Origin: Bacteroidales bacterium | Lineage (GTDB): Bacteria > Bacteroidota > Bacteroidia > Bacteroidales > UBA932 | NCBI GenBank assembly: GCA_017558775.1 | Contig: JAFYTP010000032.1 | Coordinates: 1-48,702 of the forward strand | Reading direction: 5' to 3' | DNA: 48,702 nt | In this document: one piece after another, positions 17,136 to 26,322 of the stretch | Layout: each line of letters starts with the position of its first letter | Position numbering within the stretch: the stretch's first letter is position 1 | Notes under the pieces: model-generated | Told to the model about the DNA's origin: nothing | Seen by the model: only the letters and a program-made list of their open reading frames with translations | The model's database searches: none | Made by a program: the position numbers and the translations under genes

Positions 17136-18286
17136 TGAAATTCCAACACTTCATACTGAGTCTGTCGTTACTTCTTGCCGGAATGGCTGGAAACGTGGCG
17201 GCACAGGATTTCTCGTTCTTCGCAGGCCGGAGCAAGACCCTGTACGACGGCCGGTATTATCCGGACATTTTCGGGGAGGGTGTCGCCCCTAAGTTCAACA
17301 CGTTCGATTTTAGGGTGGGATGGACTGACTACAGTTCCTCCCCTTTCGCATCGATCTGCAACCATCCTGAAATGGGTGTAGGTTTCCAGTTGGATGGACT
17401 CTCTTCTATCCAAGCGGTCAATGGCCCCGGCATGGGCAATATCTACAGTCTCTACGGATATATCGACAGGCCCCTGCTAGTTCTGGGCGATTTCAGCTTC
17501 GGGTACAGCGGTGAGTTCGGGCTAGGGTTCATGTTCCGGAATCGCTACGATCCGGTCGTCAACCCCTGGAATGTGATCATATCGACACCTGTCAATGCTC
17601 ATATCTCCATCGGGGTCCAGGCGCAATATGCGTTATCATCGCGGTATGACGCCGGCATCGGCTTTTTCTTCAACCACCATTCGAACGGTGCCGTCAGCTT
17701 CCCGAACTATGGATTGAACGCCTTCGAGCTAGCGCTGCGCCTCGGAATGAAAGCTCCCCGCACTGAAGCGGAACTGCACCGCAAACCGGAAGACGACGGA
17801 TTCAAATCCGGGTTCCAGTTCGCAGTGCAGGTTTCCAGCGGCATCATGAGCAATGAGGCCAACTATTGGTACAGCATTGAAAATGAAGGTGTCTGGGTCA
17901 ATAAGCGCTACTTCAAGTATTCTTTGGAGGTCAACGCCCTCTACAGATACTGCCGCACGCATGCCACGGGTTTAGGTGTCGATCTGTTCGTCACCCCGTT
18001 CTGTGACAAGGTCGCGGAATACGACGGCCGAGGGGAGACCTATGATCCCTACTCCTACGGCATCGCCGTCCTGCACGAGCTGAGCTATCGTAATTTCTCG
18101 ACGATGGTCGGTTTAGGCCGATATCTGCATCACCACGACGGCCTGTCCCGAAAGAACCTCTACCAGCTGGTGACGGTCAAGTACTACTTCCCGCAGTATG
18201 CCGATGTGTACGCCGGAATTGTCCTGAAGGCCCACAAGTTCAAGGCGGCGGAATCCATCCAGTTCTGCATCGGCAAGCGGTTCTAA
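17135..18286 (+). CDS. PagL-like acyloxyacyl hydrolase family outer-membrane protein
   Basis: This 383-residue exported protein has a signal peptide ending at about residue 24 (NVAA-Q). Most of the mature part has the strand pattern of a beta-barrel. The segment FFFNHHSNGAVSFPNYGLN (from residue 177) matches the PagL active-site signature, with His181 and Ser183 as the candidate catalytic pair and Glu198 a possible third residue. PagL removes the 3-O-acyl chain from lipid A; this protein is about twice as long as PagL, as is common in Bacteroidota members. The ATG at 17135 overlaps the symporter stop by one base; a TTG three bases earlier is not needed. Confidence 0.78.
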   Translation: MKFQHFILSLSLLLAGMAGNVAAQDFSFFAGRSKTLYDGRYYPDIFGEGVAPKFNTFDFRVGWTDYSSSPFASICNHPEMGVGFQLDGLSSIQAVNGPGMGNIYSLYGYIDRPLLVLGDFSFGYSGEFGLGFMFRNRYDPVVNPWNVIISTPVNAHISIGVQAQYALSSRYDAGIGFFFNHHSNGAVSFPNYGLNAFELALRLGMKAPRTEAELHRKPEDDGFKSGFQFAVQVSSGIMSNEANYWYSIENEGVWVNKRYFKYSLEVNALYRYCRTHATGLGVDLFVTPFCDKVAEYDGRGETYDPYSYGIAVLHELSYRNFSTMVGLGRYLHHHDGLSRKNLYQLVTVKYYFPQYADVYAGIVLKAHKFKAAESIQFCIGKRF

Positions 18287-18288
18287 GT

Positions 18289-19206
<918 letters not shown>

Positions 19207-19231
19207 AACTAATTGATTTAAGTAAATTAAT

Positions 19232-19264
19232 AAAAACCCCTGCGCAATCCGGGATTGGCAGGGG
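19232..19264 (-). terminator. Intrinsic terminator (attenuator) in the cysK leader
   Basis: On the reverse strand CCCCTGC and CAATC pair with GATTG and GCAGGGG (one bulged C, loop of three), followed by five T. It lies 25 bases before the cysK ATG and about 40 bases after the leader-peptide stop. The 5' arm contains CCAATCC (19258 to 19252), which is perfectly complementary to GGATTGG inside the leader ORF (19332 to 19326), a candidate antiterminator. Confidence 0.85.
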
Positions 19265-19304
19265 CATGTTCATATTTGCTAAGTTGAAATATCCGCTAGA
19301 ATAC

Positions 19305-19370
19305 TCAGGCAAACAAAGCTCCGTACCAATCCAAAAGACCGGCACAGCAGCAACAAGTATTTGCCTTCAT
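19305..19370 (-). CDS. Cysteine-rich leader peptide upstream of cysK
   Basis: This 21-codon ORF begins MKANTCCCCAG, has the four Cys codons TGT TGC TGC TGT at positions 6-9, and ends at a TGA ten residues later. It sits about 12 bases below the predicted transcript start and ahead of the terminator that precedes cysK. Four consecutive codons for the product of the controlled gene are the hallmark of an attenuation leader: ribosomes short of Cys-tRNA would stall here. An in-frame ATG at 19379 could add three residues, but it would be nearly leaderless. Confidence 0.8.
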   Translation of the reverse strand: MKANTCCCCAGLLDWYGALFA

Positions 19371-19385
19371 CGTAAACATCTGATG

Positions 19386-19416
19386 CAAATGTAAGTAAAG
19401 ATTTTTAAAAAGCAAA
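19386..19416 (-). promoter_or_regulatory. Promoter of the cysK leader transcript
   Basis: On the reverse strand TTTG (19413-19416), 19 bases, then TACATTTG (19386-19393): a perfect Bacteroidota promoter. Transcription should start near 19382 and run through the leader peptide and attenuator before cysK. Confidence 0.82.
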
Positions 19417-19472
19417 TGTTTTCAGGAAGTTTTGTAACTTTACCCAGAATCTGAACGATAACGGAACCATCT

Positions 19473-19925
19473 ATGAAACTCGCAGAAGCATTGAACCAGC
19501 GGGCGGACCTTCAAAAGCGGATCGCCCAACTCCGAGAACGGCTCGCCAACAACGTGAAGGTGCAAGAGGGGGACCAGCCGGCCGAGAAGCCGGAAGACCT
19601 CTTCAAAGAGCTTGAAAGCGCCCTCAAGCAGCTGAAGGACATGATTGTCAGCATCAACCGGACCAATCAGGAAACCGTCTGGGAAGGAAAGACCCTGACT
19701 GAGATGATTGCCGAAAAAGATGTCCTGTCGATGCATCTTTCCGCCCTGCGCTCCACCCTCGATTCCGCCAATGTGCGCAGCGACCGGTATTCCCGGAACG
19801 AAATCAAGTTCGTCCGGACCATCGACGTGAACAAACTTCAGAAGGAAGTCGACAACCTATCCCGGGATCTACGGGAACTGGATTCCAAGCTGCAGCAGGC
19901 GAACTGGACAACGGACCTCAAGTAA
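19473..19925 (+). CDS. DIP1984 family protein
   Basis: This 150-residue, strongly helical and charged cytosolic protein (KLAEALNQRADLQKRIAQLRERL, later EVDNLSRDLRELDSKLQQANW) matches the DIP1984 family, sometimes annotated as septicolysin. The function is not established. Heptad-like spacing at both ends suggests coiled coils. No signal peptide or enzyme motif is visible. A weak -7-like box TAACTTTA lies at 19435-19442. It is a single-gene unit. Confidence 0.85.
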   Translation: MKLAEALNQRADLQKRIAQLRERLANNVKVQEGDQPAEKPEDLFKELESALKQLKDMIVSINRTNQETVWEGKTLTEMIAEKDVLSMHLSALRSTLDSANVRSDRYSRNEIKFVRTIDVNKLQKEVDNLSRDLRELDSKLQQANWTTDLK

Positions 19926-20128
19926 CAGCCGAGGCAGGGCGGGCACACCTCCGGACGGGAGGTTAAAACGTCCAATTTTTCCGGAATATCGGGAAACGGA
20001 GCCTGTCCCAAGCGGTATCGTACGGCTCAGTATTTCGTACAGGCGCACAGTTTATAGCGTACACTTTACTACCGCGTGCCGACTGCCAAAGCAAACCTCC
20101 CCCGTTTTTGGGGGAGGTTTTTTGTGCA
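19926..20128. other. Intergenic region with inverted repeats, no recognised gene
   Basis: This 203-base gap lies between two convergent genes. It contains a short hairpin ACCTCC/GGAGGT just after the DIP1984 stop and a longer-range inverted repeat GCGGTA (20012-20017) with TACCGC (20070-20075). Inside that span CGTAC occurs three times. The strong terminator at 20094-20124 follows. I recognise no known RNA family and no convincing promoter. Confidence 0.4.
20094..20124 (+). terminator. Rho-independent terminator
   Basis: AACCTCCCCC, a short TTTTT-containing loop, then GGGGGAGGTTTTTTG: a stem of about nine base pairs with a six-T tail on the plus strand. It ends transcription coming from the DIP1984 side; on the other strand the T-tract is poor. 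Confidence 0.85.
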
Positions 20129-20491
20129 TTACTTGAACTCTCTAACGAAGCGGATGCCTCTTCTTTCGAGCGAGATTAGGATCTTGGTGAAGGAATTATG
20201 CGGCTCCTTCAGTGCGAATCTCTTGCCAAGCGCCTTGAGGAGAGAGTCAGACTGCTTGACCTTGAGGCTGTCTTTGAGCTTGGCGGTATACAGCTGGGAA
20301 ACAGTGACGACATCCATCTTTTCCGGGTCATCATCCCAACCATCGCGCGTGATGATAAACTGTCCGTTCTCCACTTTCGCCACGATGATGTAGCCATTGC
20401 GGTTGAAATACGTGGCTTCAGGAACATTGTCCTTCCAGACGATCTCAATCTCCGGAGATCTCTTTTTCTTGACGTCGGATTTTGCTGCCAT
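20129..20491 (-). CDS. Small cytosolic protein of unknown function
   Basis: I do not recognise this 120-residue protein. It has a Lys-rich N-terminus (AAKSDVKKKR), a central beta-rich part (IEIVWKDNVPEATYFNRNGYIIVAKVENGQFIITRDGWDDD) and a basic C-terminus. There is no signal peptide, membrane helix or metal site. The ATG at 20491 has a good promoter 30 bases above it. It stands alone, diverging from the TonB-dependent receptor gene. Confidence 0.65.
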   Translation of the reverse strand: MAAKSDVKKKRSPEIEIVWKDNVPEATYFNRNGYIIVAKVENGQFIITRDGWDDDPEKMDVVTVSQLYTAKLKDSLKVKQSDSLLKALGKRFALKEPHNSFTKILISLERRGIRFVREFK

Positions 20492-20520
20492 AGTATACAG
20501 ATTTAAGTGTTATCTATTTG

Positions 20521-20550
20521 TAAAGATAGGAAAAAACGATGAAGAATCAA
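20521..20550 (-). promoter_or_regulatory. Promoter of the 120-residue hypothetical gene
   Basis: On the reverse strand TTG (20548-20550), 19 bases, then TATCTTTA (20521-20528), one base off the -7 consensus. The ATG at 20491 lies about 30 bases below. Confidence 0.55.
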
Positions 20551-20562
20551 CGATGTTTTCAC

Positions 20563-20570
20563 TAACTTTG
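20563..20570 (+). promoter_or_regulatory. -7 box of the TonB-dependent receptor gene
   Basis: TAACTTTG is an exact TAnnTTTG match only nine bases before the ATG at 20580, so the leader would be very short. No clear -33 box is seen. The box settles the start: codons upstream of it cannot be translated from this transcript. Confidence 0.6.
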
Positions 20571-20579
20571 CGCTCCGAA

Positions 20580-22490
20580 ATGAAGAGAATCGCCATTTTA
20601 AGCATTATAGGCCTGCTGGCGGGGGTGTCCGGAACAGCATTCGCGCAGTCCCCTTCCGAGGCCATCGACAGTATCACAGTCACCGCGACACGCGTTCCCG
20701 TCGCCCTTCACAGCAGCGCTCGTATTGTGACGCTCCTGGACAGCATGACCATCGCATCGGCCCCCGCCGAGACGGTCAATGACCTCCTGAAATATGCCCT
20801 GGGTGTCGATGTGCGCCAGCGCGGCGCCATGGGCATGCAGACTGATATCAGCATCCGCGGCGGCACCTACAACCAGGTCGCGGTCCTGCTGGACGGTGTC
20901 AATATCACCGATCCGCAGACGGGACACAACTCCTTCGATTTCCCGGTGAACCTGTGCGACATCGAACGGATTGAGGTGCTCGAAGGTCCTGCTGCTCGGG
21001 TTTATGGCACTTCGTCGCTGCTGGGTGCTGTCAATATCGTCACGCGTAAAGCTGCGGAAAATGCAGTGAATGCTAGCCTGGAAGGCGGTTCTTTCCGTTC
21101 CTTTGGAGCGACTGCTTCTGCATCGGTTAAGCATCGTAGCGGATTCAACAGCGTCTCCGTTGGGTATCAGCGCAGCGACGGTTTCAGCCACAATGCTGCT
21201 GGCGGATTGAACAATGATTTCGGTGCATTCAAGGCCTTTTGGCATGGAGAGCACGACTTCGGTCGACGCAATCTCAGTTGGCAAGCCGGTATCAGCAACA
21301 AAGATTTCGGGTCAAGTACCTTTTATAGTGCGGCTTACGACGATCAGTTTGAGCACACGTTGAAGACATTCACTTCCATCAAGTCGGAAGGAAAAGGTAT
21401 CCTGCACTTCACCCCTGCCTTGTATTGGAACCACGGCGAAGACCGCTTTGAACTGTTCCGTAACGCGCCGGATAAGTATCCGTTTAACTATCACAAGACC
21501 GATGTCGCTGGTGCTACGCTGAACTTCAGGATTGAATCTCTCCTGGGACAAACGGCTTTCGGCACCGAGGCTCGGCACGAACGGATTATCAGCACGAACC
21601 TTGGAGAGCCCTTAAAGAACCCTAACGGTGTCTACATTTGTGGCTTGTCCCGCACTGCCTTCAATCTCTTTCTTGAACATCATGTCACGGTAGGACGACT
21701 CTCCGCATCGGCAGGTCTTACGACGGTCTATAATACTGGTAATCAGGAAGGAATCCGCCTTTTCCCCGGCATCGATGCCAACCTCCGGATTACCGACGCC
21801 TTACGGGTTTATGCCTCGTACAACACGTCCTATCGGATGCCCACATTCACTGATTTGTACTATTCCGTGGGTGGCCACAAGGCCGATCCCAACCTGAAAG
21901 CCGAGAAACTGCATGCCCTGGAAAGCGGTGTGAAATATCTCGGCCGGGGCATCCGAGCCGTCGCCACCGTGTACTCTAACCAGGGCTACGATATGATTGA
22001 CTGGATCAAGGACACTTCCGTAGGAGATGATGCCCCTTGGACCTCCGTTAACCACACACGGTTGAACACGCTTGGACAGGAAGTCACGCTCCGCCTGACG
22101 CTTTCGGATATGCTGGGCAATCCCGGCTTCTTCTTCCACTCCCTCAGCTTGGGATACACCCACCAGTCACAGGATAAACCGCTGGAACCCCATCTGCGAT
22201 CCATCTATTCCCTGGAATACATCCGTCACAAGGTGGTCGCCCAGGCGGATTTCCGCTTCGGCAAAAACCTGGCCTTGGACTTCTCCTGGCGCTATATTGA
22301 CAGAAATACGGCCTCGGAACTCCTGACCCCCTACTCCCTGCTGGATGCCAAGCTCAGCTACGACTTTCCTCGGCTGAACCTGTATCTGCGTGCCAATAAT
22401 CTGCAGAACCGCACTTGGTACGACTTCGGGGATATCCCCCAGCCCGGCCTTTGGCTAATGGCCGGCGTCGCCTGCAAGCTGCCTTACTGA
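20580..22490 (+). CDS. TonB-dependent outer-membrane receptor (BtuB/siderophore type)
   Basis: This 636-residue protein has a signal peptide (about residues 1-21, TAFA-Q) and then a TonB box-like ITVTATR. The plug domain (about 45-150) contains RGAMGMQTDISIRGGTYNQVAVLLDGVNI and IERIEVLEGPAARVYG. The C-terminal 480 residues form the 22-strand barrel, with YASYNTSYRMPTFTDLYY as the usual receptor signature. It lacks the N-terminal carboxypeptidase-like domain of SusC proteins and has no SusD neighbour, so a small ligand such as a metal chelate or cobalamin is more likely than a glycan. The ligand is not visible. The gene converges with the SGNH esterase, one base apart. Confidence 0.9.
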   Translation: MKRIAILSIIGLLAGVSGTAFAQSPSEAIDSITVTATRVPVALHSSARIVTLLDSMTIASAPAETVNDLLKYALGVDVRQRGAMGMQTDISIRGGTYNQVAVLLDGVNITDPQTGHNSFDFPVNLCDIERIEVLEGPAARVYGTSSLLGAVNIVTRKAAENAVNASLEGGSFRSFGATASASVKHRSGFNSVSVGYQRSDGFSHNAAGGLNNDFGAFKAFWHGEHDFGRRNLSWQAGISNKDFGSSTFYSAAYDDQFEHTLKTFTSIKSEGKGILHFTPALYWNHGEDRFELFRNAPDKYPFNYHKTDVAGATLNFRIESLLGQTAFGTEARHERIISTNLGEPLKNPNGVYICGLSRTAFNLFLEHHVTVGRLSASAGLTTVYNTGNQEGIRLFPGIDANLRITDALRVYASYNTSYRMPTFTDLYYSVGGHKADPNLKAEKLHALESGVKYLGRGIRAVATVYSNQGYDMIDWIKDTSVGDDAPWTSVNHTRLNTLGQEVTLRLTLSDMLGNPGFFFHSLSLGYTHQSQDKPLEPHLRSIYSLEYIRHKVVAQADFRFGKNLALDFSWRYIDRNTASELLTPYSLLDAKLSYDFPRLNLYLRANNLQNRTWYDFGDIPQPGLWLMAGVACKLPY

Positions 22491-22491
22491 A

Positions 22492-23076
22492 TTAAGCGCC
22501 CCACACCTTCGACCAGATAGCCTCCGCCAGCATCCGGGCACCGGTGCGCTGGGGATGGACGCCGTCGCGGCAGAATTCACTGTCGACAAAAAGATCTTGA
22601 AGGTCAATAAGTTCGAGACCCATTTGCGAGGCGATTTCGCGGATAGCGGGCCGGACACCTTCCTCCATCGTTTCCGGATGGACGCCCAGCCAGGGAATGC
22701 CCATGATCGTGAAGATCCGAATGGGAGCAATCAAGATGACGCGCGGATGGGAAGGAAGGGCCTGATAAGATTCGACAATCCGCCGATAGTCCCGCCGGAA
22801 GATTTCCGGATCCCAGTTTCTCGCCTTGGTGTCGTTGGTTCCCAGCATCAAGAGGACGATATCCGGATTCCATTCCAAACTCTCCCGATACACTTTCTTC
22901 TTGACATAGGGTGTATCGGCGTCGAACCGGGCCGAGGCGTCGTTGTATCCGAAATTGCGCACCTCATACTCCTTCCCCAGTTTCTCCTGAAGCAGGGCCG
23001 GATAACTCTGTTTCCAGGGATTCAGCAGCGTGAAGCCCCAGGTAATGCTGTCTCCTATGCAAGCAACGCGGGTCAT
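22492..23076 (-). CDS. SGNH/GDSL-type esterase
   Basis: This 194-residue hydrolase has all SGNH blocks: GDSITWG (Ser10), the glycine in NFGYNDAS, GTND (Asn81) and DGVHP (Asp171, His174). No signal peptide is visible, so it is probably cytosolic or exported by an unseen route. Relatives remove acetyl groups from polysaccharides or hydrolyse lysophospholipids. It starts seven bases after the GH5 stop, so deacetylation of the same glycan is plausible but unproven. Confidence 0.88.
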   Translation of the reverse strand: MTRVACIGDSITWGFTLLNPWKQSYPALLQEKLGKEYEVRNFGYNDASARFDADTPYVKKKVYRESLEWNPDIVLLMLGTNDTKARNWDPEIFRRDYRRIVESYQALPSHPRVILIAPIRIFTIMGIPWLGVHPETMEEGVRPAIREIASQMGLELIDLQDLFVDSEFCRDGVHPQRTGARMLAEAIWSKVWGA

Positions 23077-23083
23077 ATCGCGT

Positions 23084-24082
23084 CTACTTAGCCTTGCTTT
23101 GTAAGTAGGCTTTGAAGAACCGGCCCTGCGTGGTGGGCGTGAAATCCCAGTCGCTGATCAGCATCGGCGCCCAGCTGGTGTCGAAGCACCAGACCGTAAA
23201 GGAGATTCCCTTCTGCTCGAAGTATTTGGTGATGTGCTCGCCATAGACATCCGTCGACATCACGGGAATATGGGCACCCGGCTCGTCTTCCAGGCAGAAG
23301 CCGATTTCTGTGCAGATAACAGGGTAAGTATCGGCCACATATCCGAAATCCTTTTCCCACTGCTCTTCCCAAGGCTCAGACCGCTTCATCGGGTACGGAT
23401 GCGACACATAGGCCACGTTCGGACGGGCGATAGGCTCCGTCGCCACCGGCGTAAGGTCATACGCCCAGTTGAATCCCGCGCATAAGCAGATGGCGTTCGG
23501 GTTGTATTGACGGATCATGTCGATGAGTTCCTCCTGCAGCGCCTTCCACTCGGTCCAAGAGCAAGAACCGACGCCCGGAGCCGTCACCGTGGGCTCGTTA
23601 AAAAGCTCATACAAAGCCACCGTAGGCTCATCCTTGTAGCGCTGCGCGACGGTGCTCCAGAACTTGAAGGTCTCAGCCTTGGTGGTGTTGTACATTGGCG
23701 AGGTGTACTTTTCCTCCTTGAGATTGCCGATGGAATGCCAGTCCATGATGACATACATTCCGTATTTCTTCGCCCAGGCGATGCCCTGGTCCATCGCCTC
23801 GAAGGTCTCGTCCCAACCCATGGAATTCAGATTGGTGGGATGGACGGCGAAACGGACCACATTGGCGCCCCATTCGGCGGCCTCCGCGAAGTAGCGCTCG
23901 TTCCATTGACCTTCCCGGACCAGCTTGACCGGATCCGAGAAGCAGAGGCCGCGGAATATCAGTTCGTTGCCCTGCGGGTCGATGAATTTGTTGCCTTCCA
24001 CTTTCACCCAGCCTTCCCGGGCCGAGCAGGATACAGCCAGCATAAAAGCGATGGCGATGACGGAGATGAGATGCTTTTTCAT
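23084..24082 (-). CDS. Glycoside hydrolase family 5 (cellulase-like), putative lipoprotein
   Basis: This 332-residue enzyme has a (beta/alpha)8 fold of the GH5 type. The acid/base is Glu163 in YELFNEPTV and the nucleophile is Glu259 in VICTEIGF; HSIGN and SHPY are further active-site stretches. The N-terminus is a signal peptide ending AVSC (Cys19), a relaxed lipobox, so surface or periplasmic anchoring is likely. GH5 covers endoglucanases, mannanases and others, so the substrate is open. I used ATG 24082, where the signal peptide starts; an in-frame ATG at 24106 would add eight hydrophilic residues. It is followed by the SGNH esterase. Confidence 0.87.
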   Translation of the reverse strand: MKKHLISVIAIAFMLAVSCSAREGWVKVEGNKFIDPQGNELIFRGLCFSDPVKLVREGQWNERYFAEAAEWGANVVRFAVHPTNLNSMGWDETFEAMDQGIAWAKKYGMYVIMDWHSIGNLKEEKYTSPMYNTTKAETFKFWSTVAQRYKDEPTVALYELFNEPTVTAPGVGSCSWTEWKALQEELIDMIRQYNPNAICLCAGFNWAYDLTPVATEPIARPNVAYVSHPYPMKRSEPWEEQWEKDFGYVADTYPVICTEIGFCLEDEPGAHIPVMSTDVYGEHITKYFEQKGISFTVWCFDTSWAPMLISDWDFTPTTQGRFFKAYLQSKAK

Positions 24083-24156
24083 ATTCGCAAGATAATCATT
24101 TTTCATAGGATTCTGATATTATTTGTATTTTTACAAGGAAATAGAAACGAAAAGAC

Positions 24157-24828
24157 ATGACAATACTGGAAGCCATCGAGGCAAGACACTCGGTAAGAAA
24201 ATACAAAGACCAACCCATTCCGGACGGAGTCCTGGAGATTCTCCGGGACAAAATCCGTGAAATCAATGAAATAGGCAAGCTGCACGTCCAACTCGTGACG
24301 GAAGAGCCTAAGGCATACAAAGGCATCATGGCCTATGGCCAGTTCTCCGGCGTGAGGAATTACTTCATCATGGCCGGGAAAAAGGCCGATGACCTGGACG
24401 AACGCATTGGCTATTACGGTGAGCAGCTCGTCCTGCTGGCCCAGACGCTGGGGCTCAACACCTGCTGGACAGGCGTAAGTTACAGCAAGATTTCCGGCAC
24501 ATATGAACTCGCTAAGGACGAGAAAATCGGCTGCTACATCGCGCTCGGCTTCGGCGAGACGCAGGGTGTCAGCCATAAGATCAAGTCCGCTGCCGATGTC
24601 AGCAACGCGAGCGACCTGACACCGCAGTGGTTCAACAAGGGCATCAAAGCGGCCCTGCTGGCCCCTACGGCCGTCAACCAGCAGAAGTTCCGCATCGAAT
24701 ATGTGGGTTCGAACAAAGTCACGGCCAAGCCCACATTCACGATGATCGGCTACGGCAAGATGGATCTGGGTATCGTCAAGTACCATTTCGAGCTCGGCGC
24801 CGGGAAAGAGAACTTTGAATGGGTCTGA
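24157..24828 (+). CDS. Nitroreductase family protein
   Basis: This 223-residue flavoprotein begins ILEAIEARHSVRKYKDQPI, the FMN-contacting N-terminus of the family, and has YYGEQLVLLAQTLGLNTCWTG and a repeat-like second half (LLAPTAVNQQKFRIEYV). The organisation resembles the TM1586-type nitroreductases. The physiological substrate is unknown. Its last ten bases overlap the start of the Memo/AMMECR1 fusion gene, so it belongs to the AmmeMemoRadiSam operon. Confidence 0.88.
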   Translation: MTILEAIEARHSVRKYKDQPIPDGVLEILRDKIREINEIGKLHVQLVTEEPKAYKGIMAYGQFSGVRNYFIMAGKKADDLDERIGYYGEQLVLLAQTLGLNTCWTGVSYSKISGTYELAKDEKIGCYIALGFGETQGVSHKIKSAADVSNASDLTPQWFNKGIKAALLAPTAVNQQKFRIEYVGSNKVTAKPTFTMIGYGKMDLGIVKYHFELGAGKENFEWV

Positions 24829-26321
24829 GTCTTACTCATATCGGAATTGCTTTTTTATTAGCTGCGCTGCCTATGTCCCGTTATCCTGAATCCCAGCAAG
24901 TGAGAAAGGCCGCCGTCGCCGGTTCTTTCTATCCTTCTTCCGCGAAGGAGATCCTGTCGATGACACAAGGATGGCTGCATCCTACCGAGGAGGGCAAGGC
25001 CCCGCAGGCGGTCATCGTCCCCCACGCCGGATATGTTTTCAGCGGAGAAGTGGCCGCATCGGCCTTTAATCGCATTCCGAAAGGACACGCTTACAAGCGC
25101 ATCTTCCTGCTCGGCCCGAGCCACAGAGTTGGCTTTTCCGGAGCGAGCGTGGATACGCTGTATTCCTATGCGGAGACCCCGTTGGGGAAGGTCCCCATCG
25201 ACACAACCGTCGGCAAGGAACTTGCCCGGAAGGGAGGCTTCACTTTCCGGAACGATGCCCACGACCGGGAGCATTGCCTGGAAGTCCAGCTGCCGTTCCT
25301 GCAGATGATATATGAAGAGGTTCCGCCGATTGTGCCCATCGTGATCGGCACGCAGCGGCTGGAGATTCTGGAGGAAATCGCGGAGGGTTTGATGCCGTAT
25401 TTCAACGAGGAGAATCTCTTCATTATCAGTTCGGACTTTTCCCATTATCCTTCCTACGAGGACGCGAAAGCCTCTGACATTTATCTGGCAGAAGCCATTA
25501 CCAAATGCGACCTGGAGGAGTTCCTGAAGGCACTTTCGTATATCCGGAAGATGGATTATGTCGGCCAGGATACCGCGGCGTGCGGGGCCTGCGCCATCGC
25601 AGTTTTACTGTCGATGATAGACGCCCAGGGCCGGAACAAGTTCTCGGCGGAGCATGTGATGTACCGGAACTCGGGAGATTCCCCGTACGGCGAAAAGGAC
25701 CGTGTCGTGGGGTATAATTCCATCGTATTCACTCGGCAAGAAGTGCACAAGACAACTGAAACAGACCACCTTTTCAACTTCACCGACGAGGAAAAGCGGG
25801 CCATGATCGCCACAGCCCGTTCGTCCATCTATTCGGCCCTCAGACTGCAATATGATGGGGATGACTCCACCATCGGCATCCTGAAAGAGAAAGGTTATGG
25901 CGTGTTCGTCACGCTGCATATCGACGGCCGTCTGCGGGGATGCATCGGCAGATTCACCTCTTCCGACAGCCTGCACGACACGATCTGGGAGATGGCGCAA
26001 AGCGCCGCATTCTCCGACCCGCGCTTCCCGTCCCTTTCCCGGAGCGAAGCCCCGCGCATTGACATCGAGGTTTCCGTGCTCTCCCCGCTCAAAAAGATCA
26101 ATTCTGTCGATGAGTTTAAGCTCGGCCGGGACGGCATCTATATGATCAAGGGCTCCCACCACGGGACCTTCCTCCCCCAGGTTGCCGATGAAACCGGTTG
26201 GACCACGGAAGAGTTCCTGGGCCACTGCGCCCGCGATAAGGCCGGCATCGGCTATTACGGCTGGAAAGACGCTGACCTCTATACCTATCAGACCGAAATC
26301 GTGAACGAATCCGAGCTGTGA
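24819..26321 (+). CDS. AmmeMemoRadiSam system proteins B and A fused (Memo + AMMECR1)
   Basis: This 500-residue protein joins two families that are usually separate. Residues about 27-295 are Memo-like, with the metal-site histidines in VPHAGYVFSG (His69), GPSHRVGF (His102), HCLEVQLPFL and SSDFSHYPSYEDA. Residues about 312-500 are AMMECR1, with the invariant LRGCIGRF and AFSDPRFPSL. The radical SAM partner follows one base after the stop. The pathway served by this trio is not firmly known. The first 18 residues are hydrophobic; if they are not a membrane anchor, the true start is Met19 at 24873, which gives the usual family N-terminus. Confidence 0.9.
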   Translation: MGLSLTHIGIAFLLAALPMSRYPESQQVRKAAVAGSFYPSSAKEILSMTQGWLHPTEEGKAPQAVIVPHAGYVFSGEVAASAFNRIPKGHAYKRIFLLGPSHRVGFSGASVDTLYSYAETPLGKVPIDTTVGKELARKGGFTFRNDAHDREHCLEVQLPFLQMIYEEVPPIVPIVIGTQRLEILEEIAEGLMPYFNEENLFIISSDFSHYPSYEDAKASDIYLAEAITKCDLEEFLKALSYIRKMDYVGQDTAACGACAIAVLLSMIDAQGRNKFSAEHVMYRNSGDSPYGEKDRVVGYNSIVFTRQEVHKTTETDHLFNFTDEEKRAMIATARSSIYSALRLQYDGDDSTIGILKEKGYGVFVTLHIDGRLRGCIGRFTSSDSLHDTIWEMAQSAAFSDPRFPSLSRSEAPRIDIEVSVLSPLKKINSVDEFKLGRDGIYMIKGSHHGTFLPQVADETGWTTEEFLGHCARDKAGIGYYGWKDADLYTYQTEIVNESEL

Positions 26322-26322
26322 C

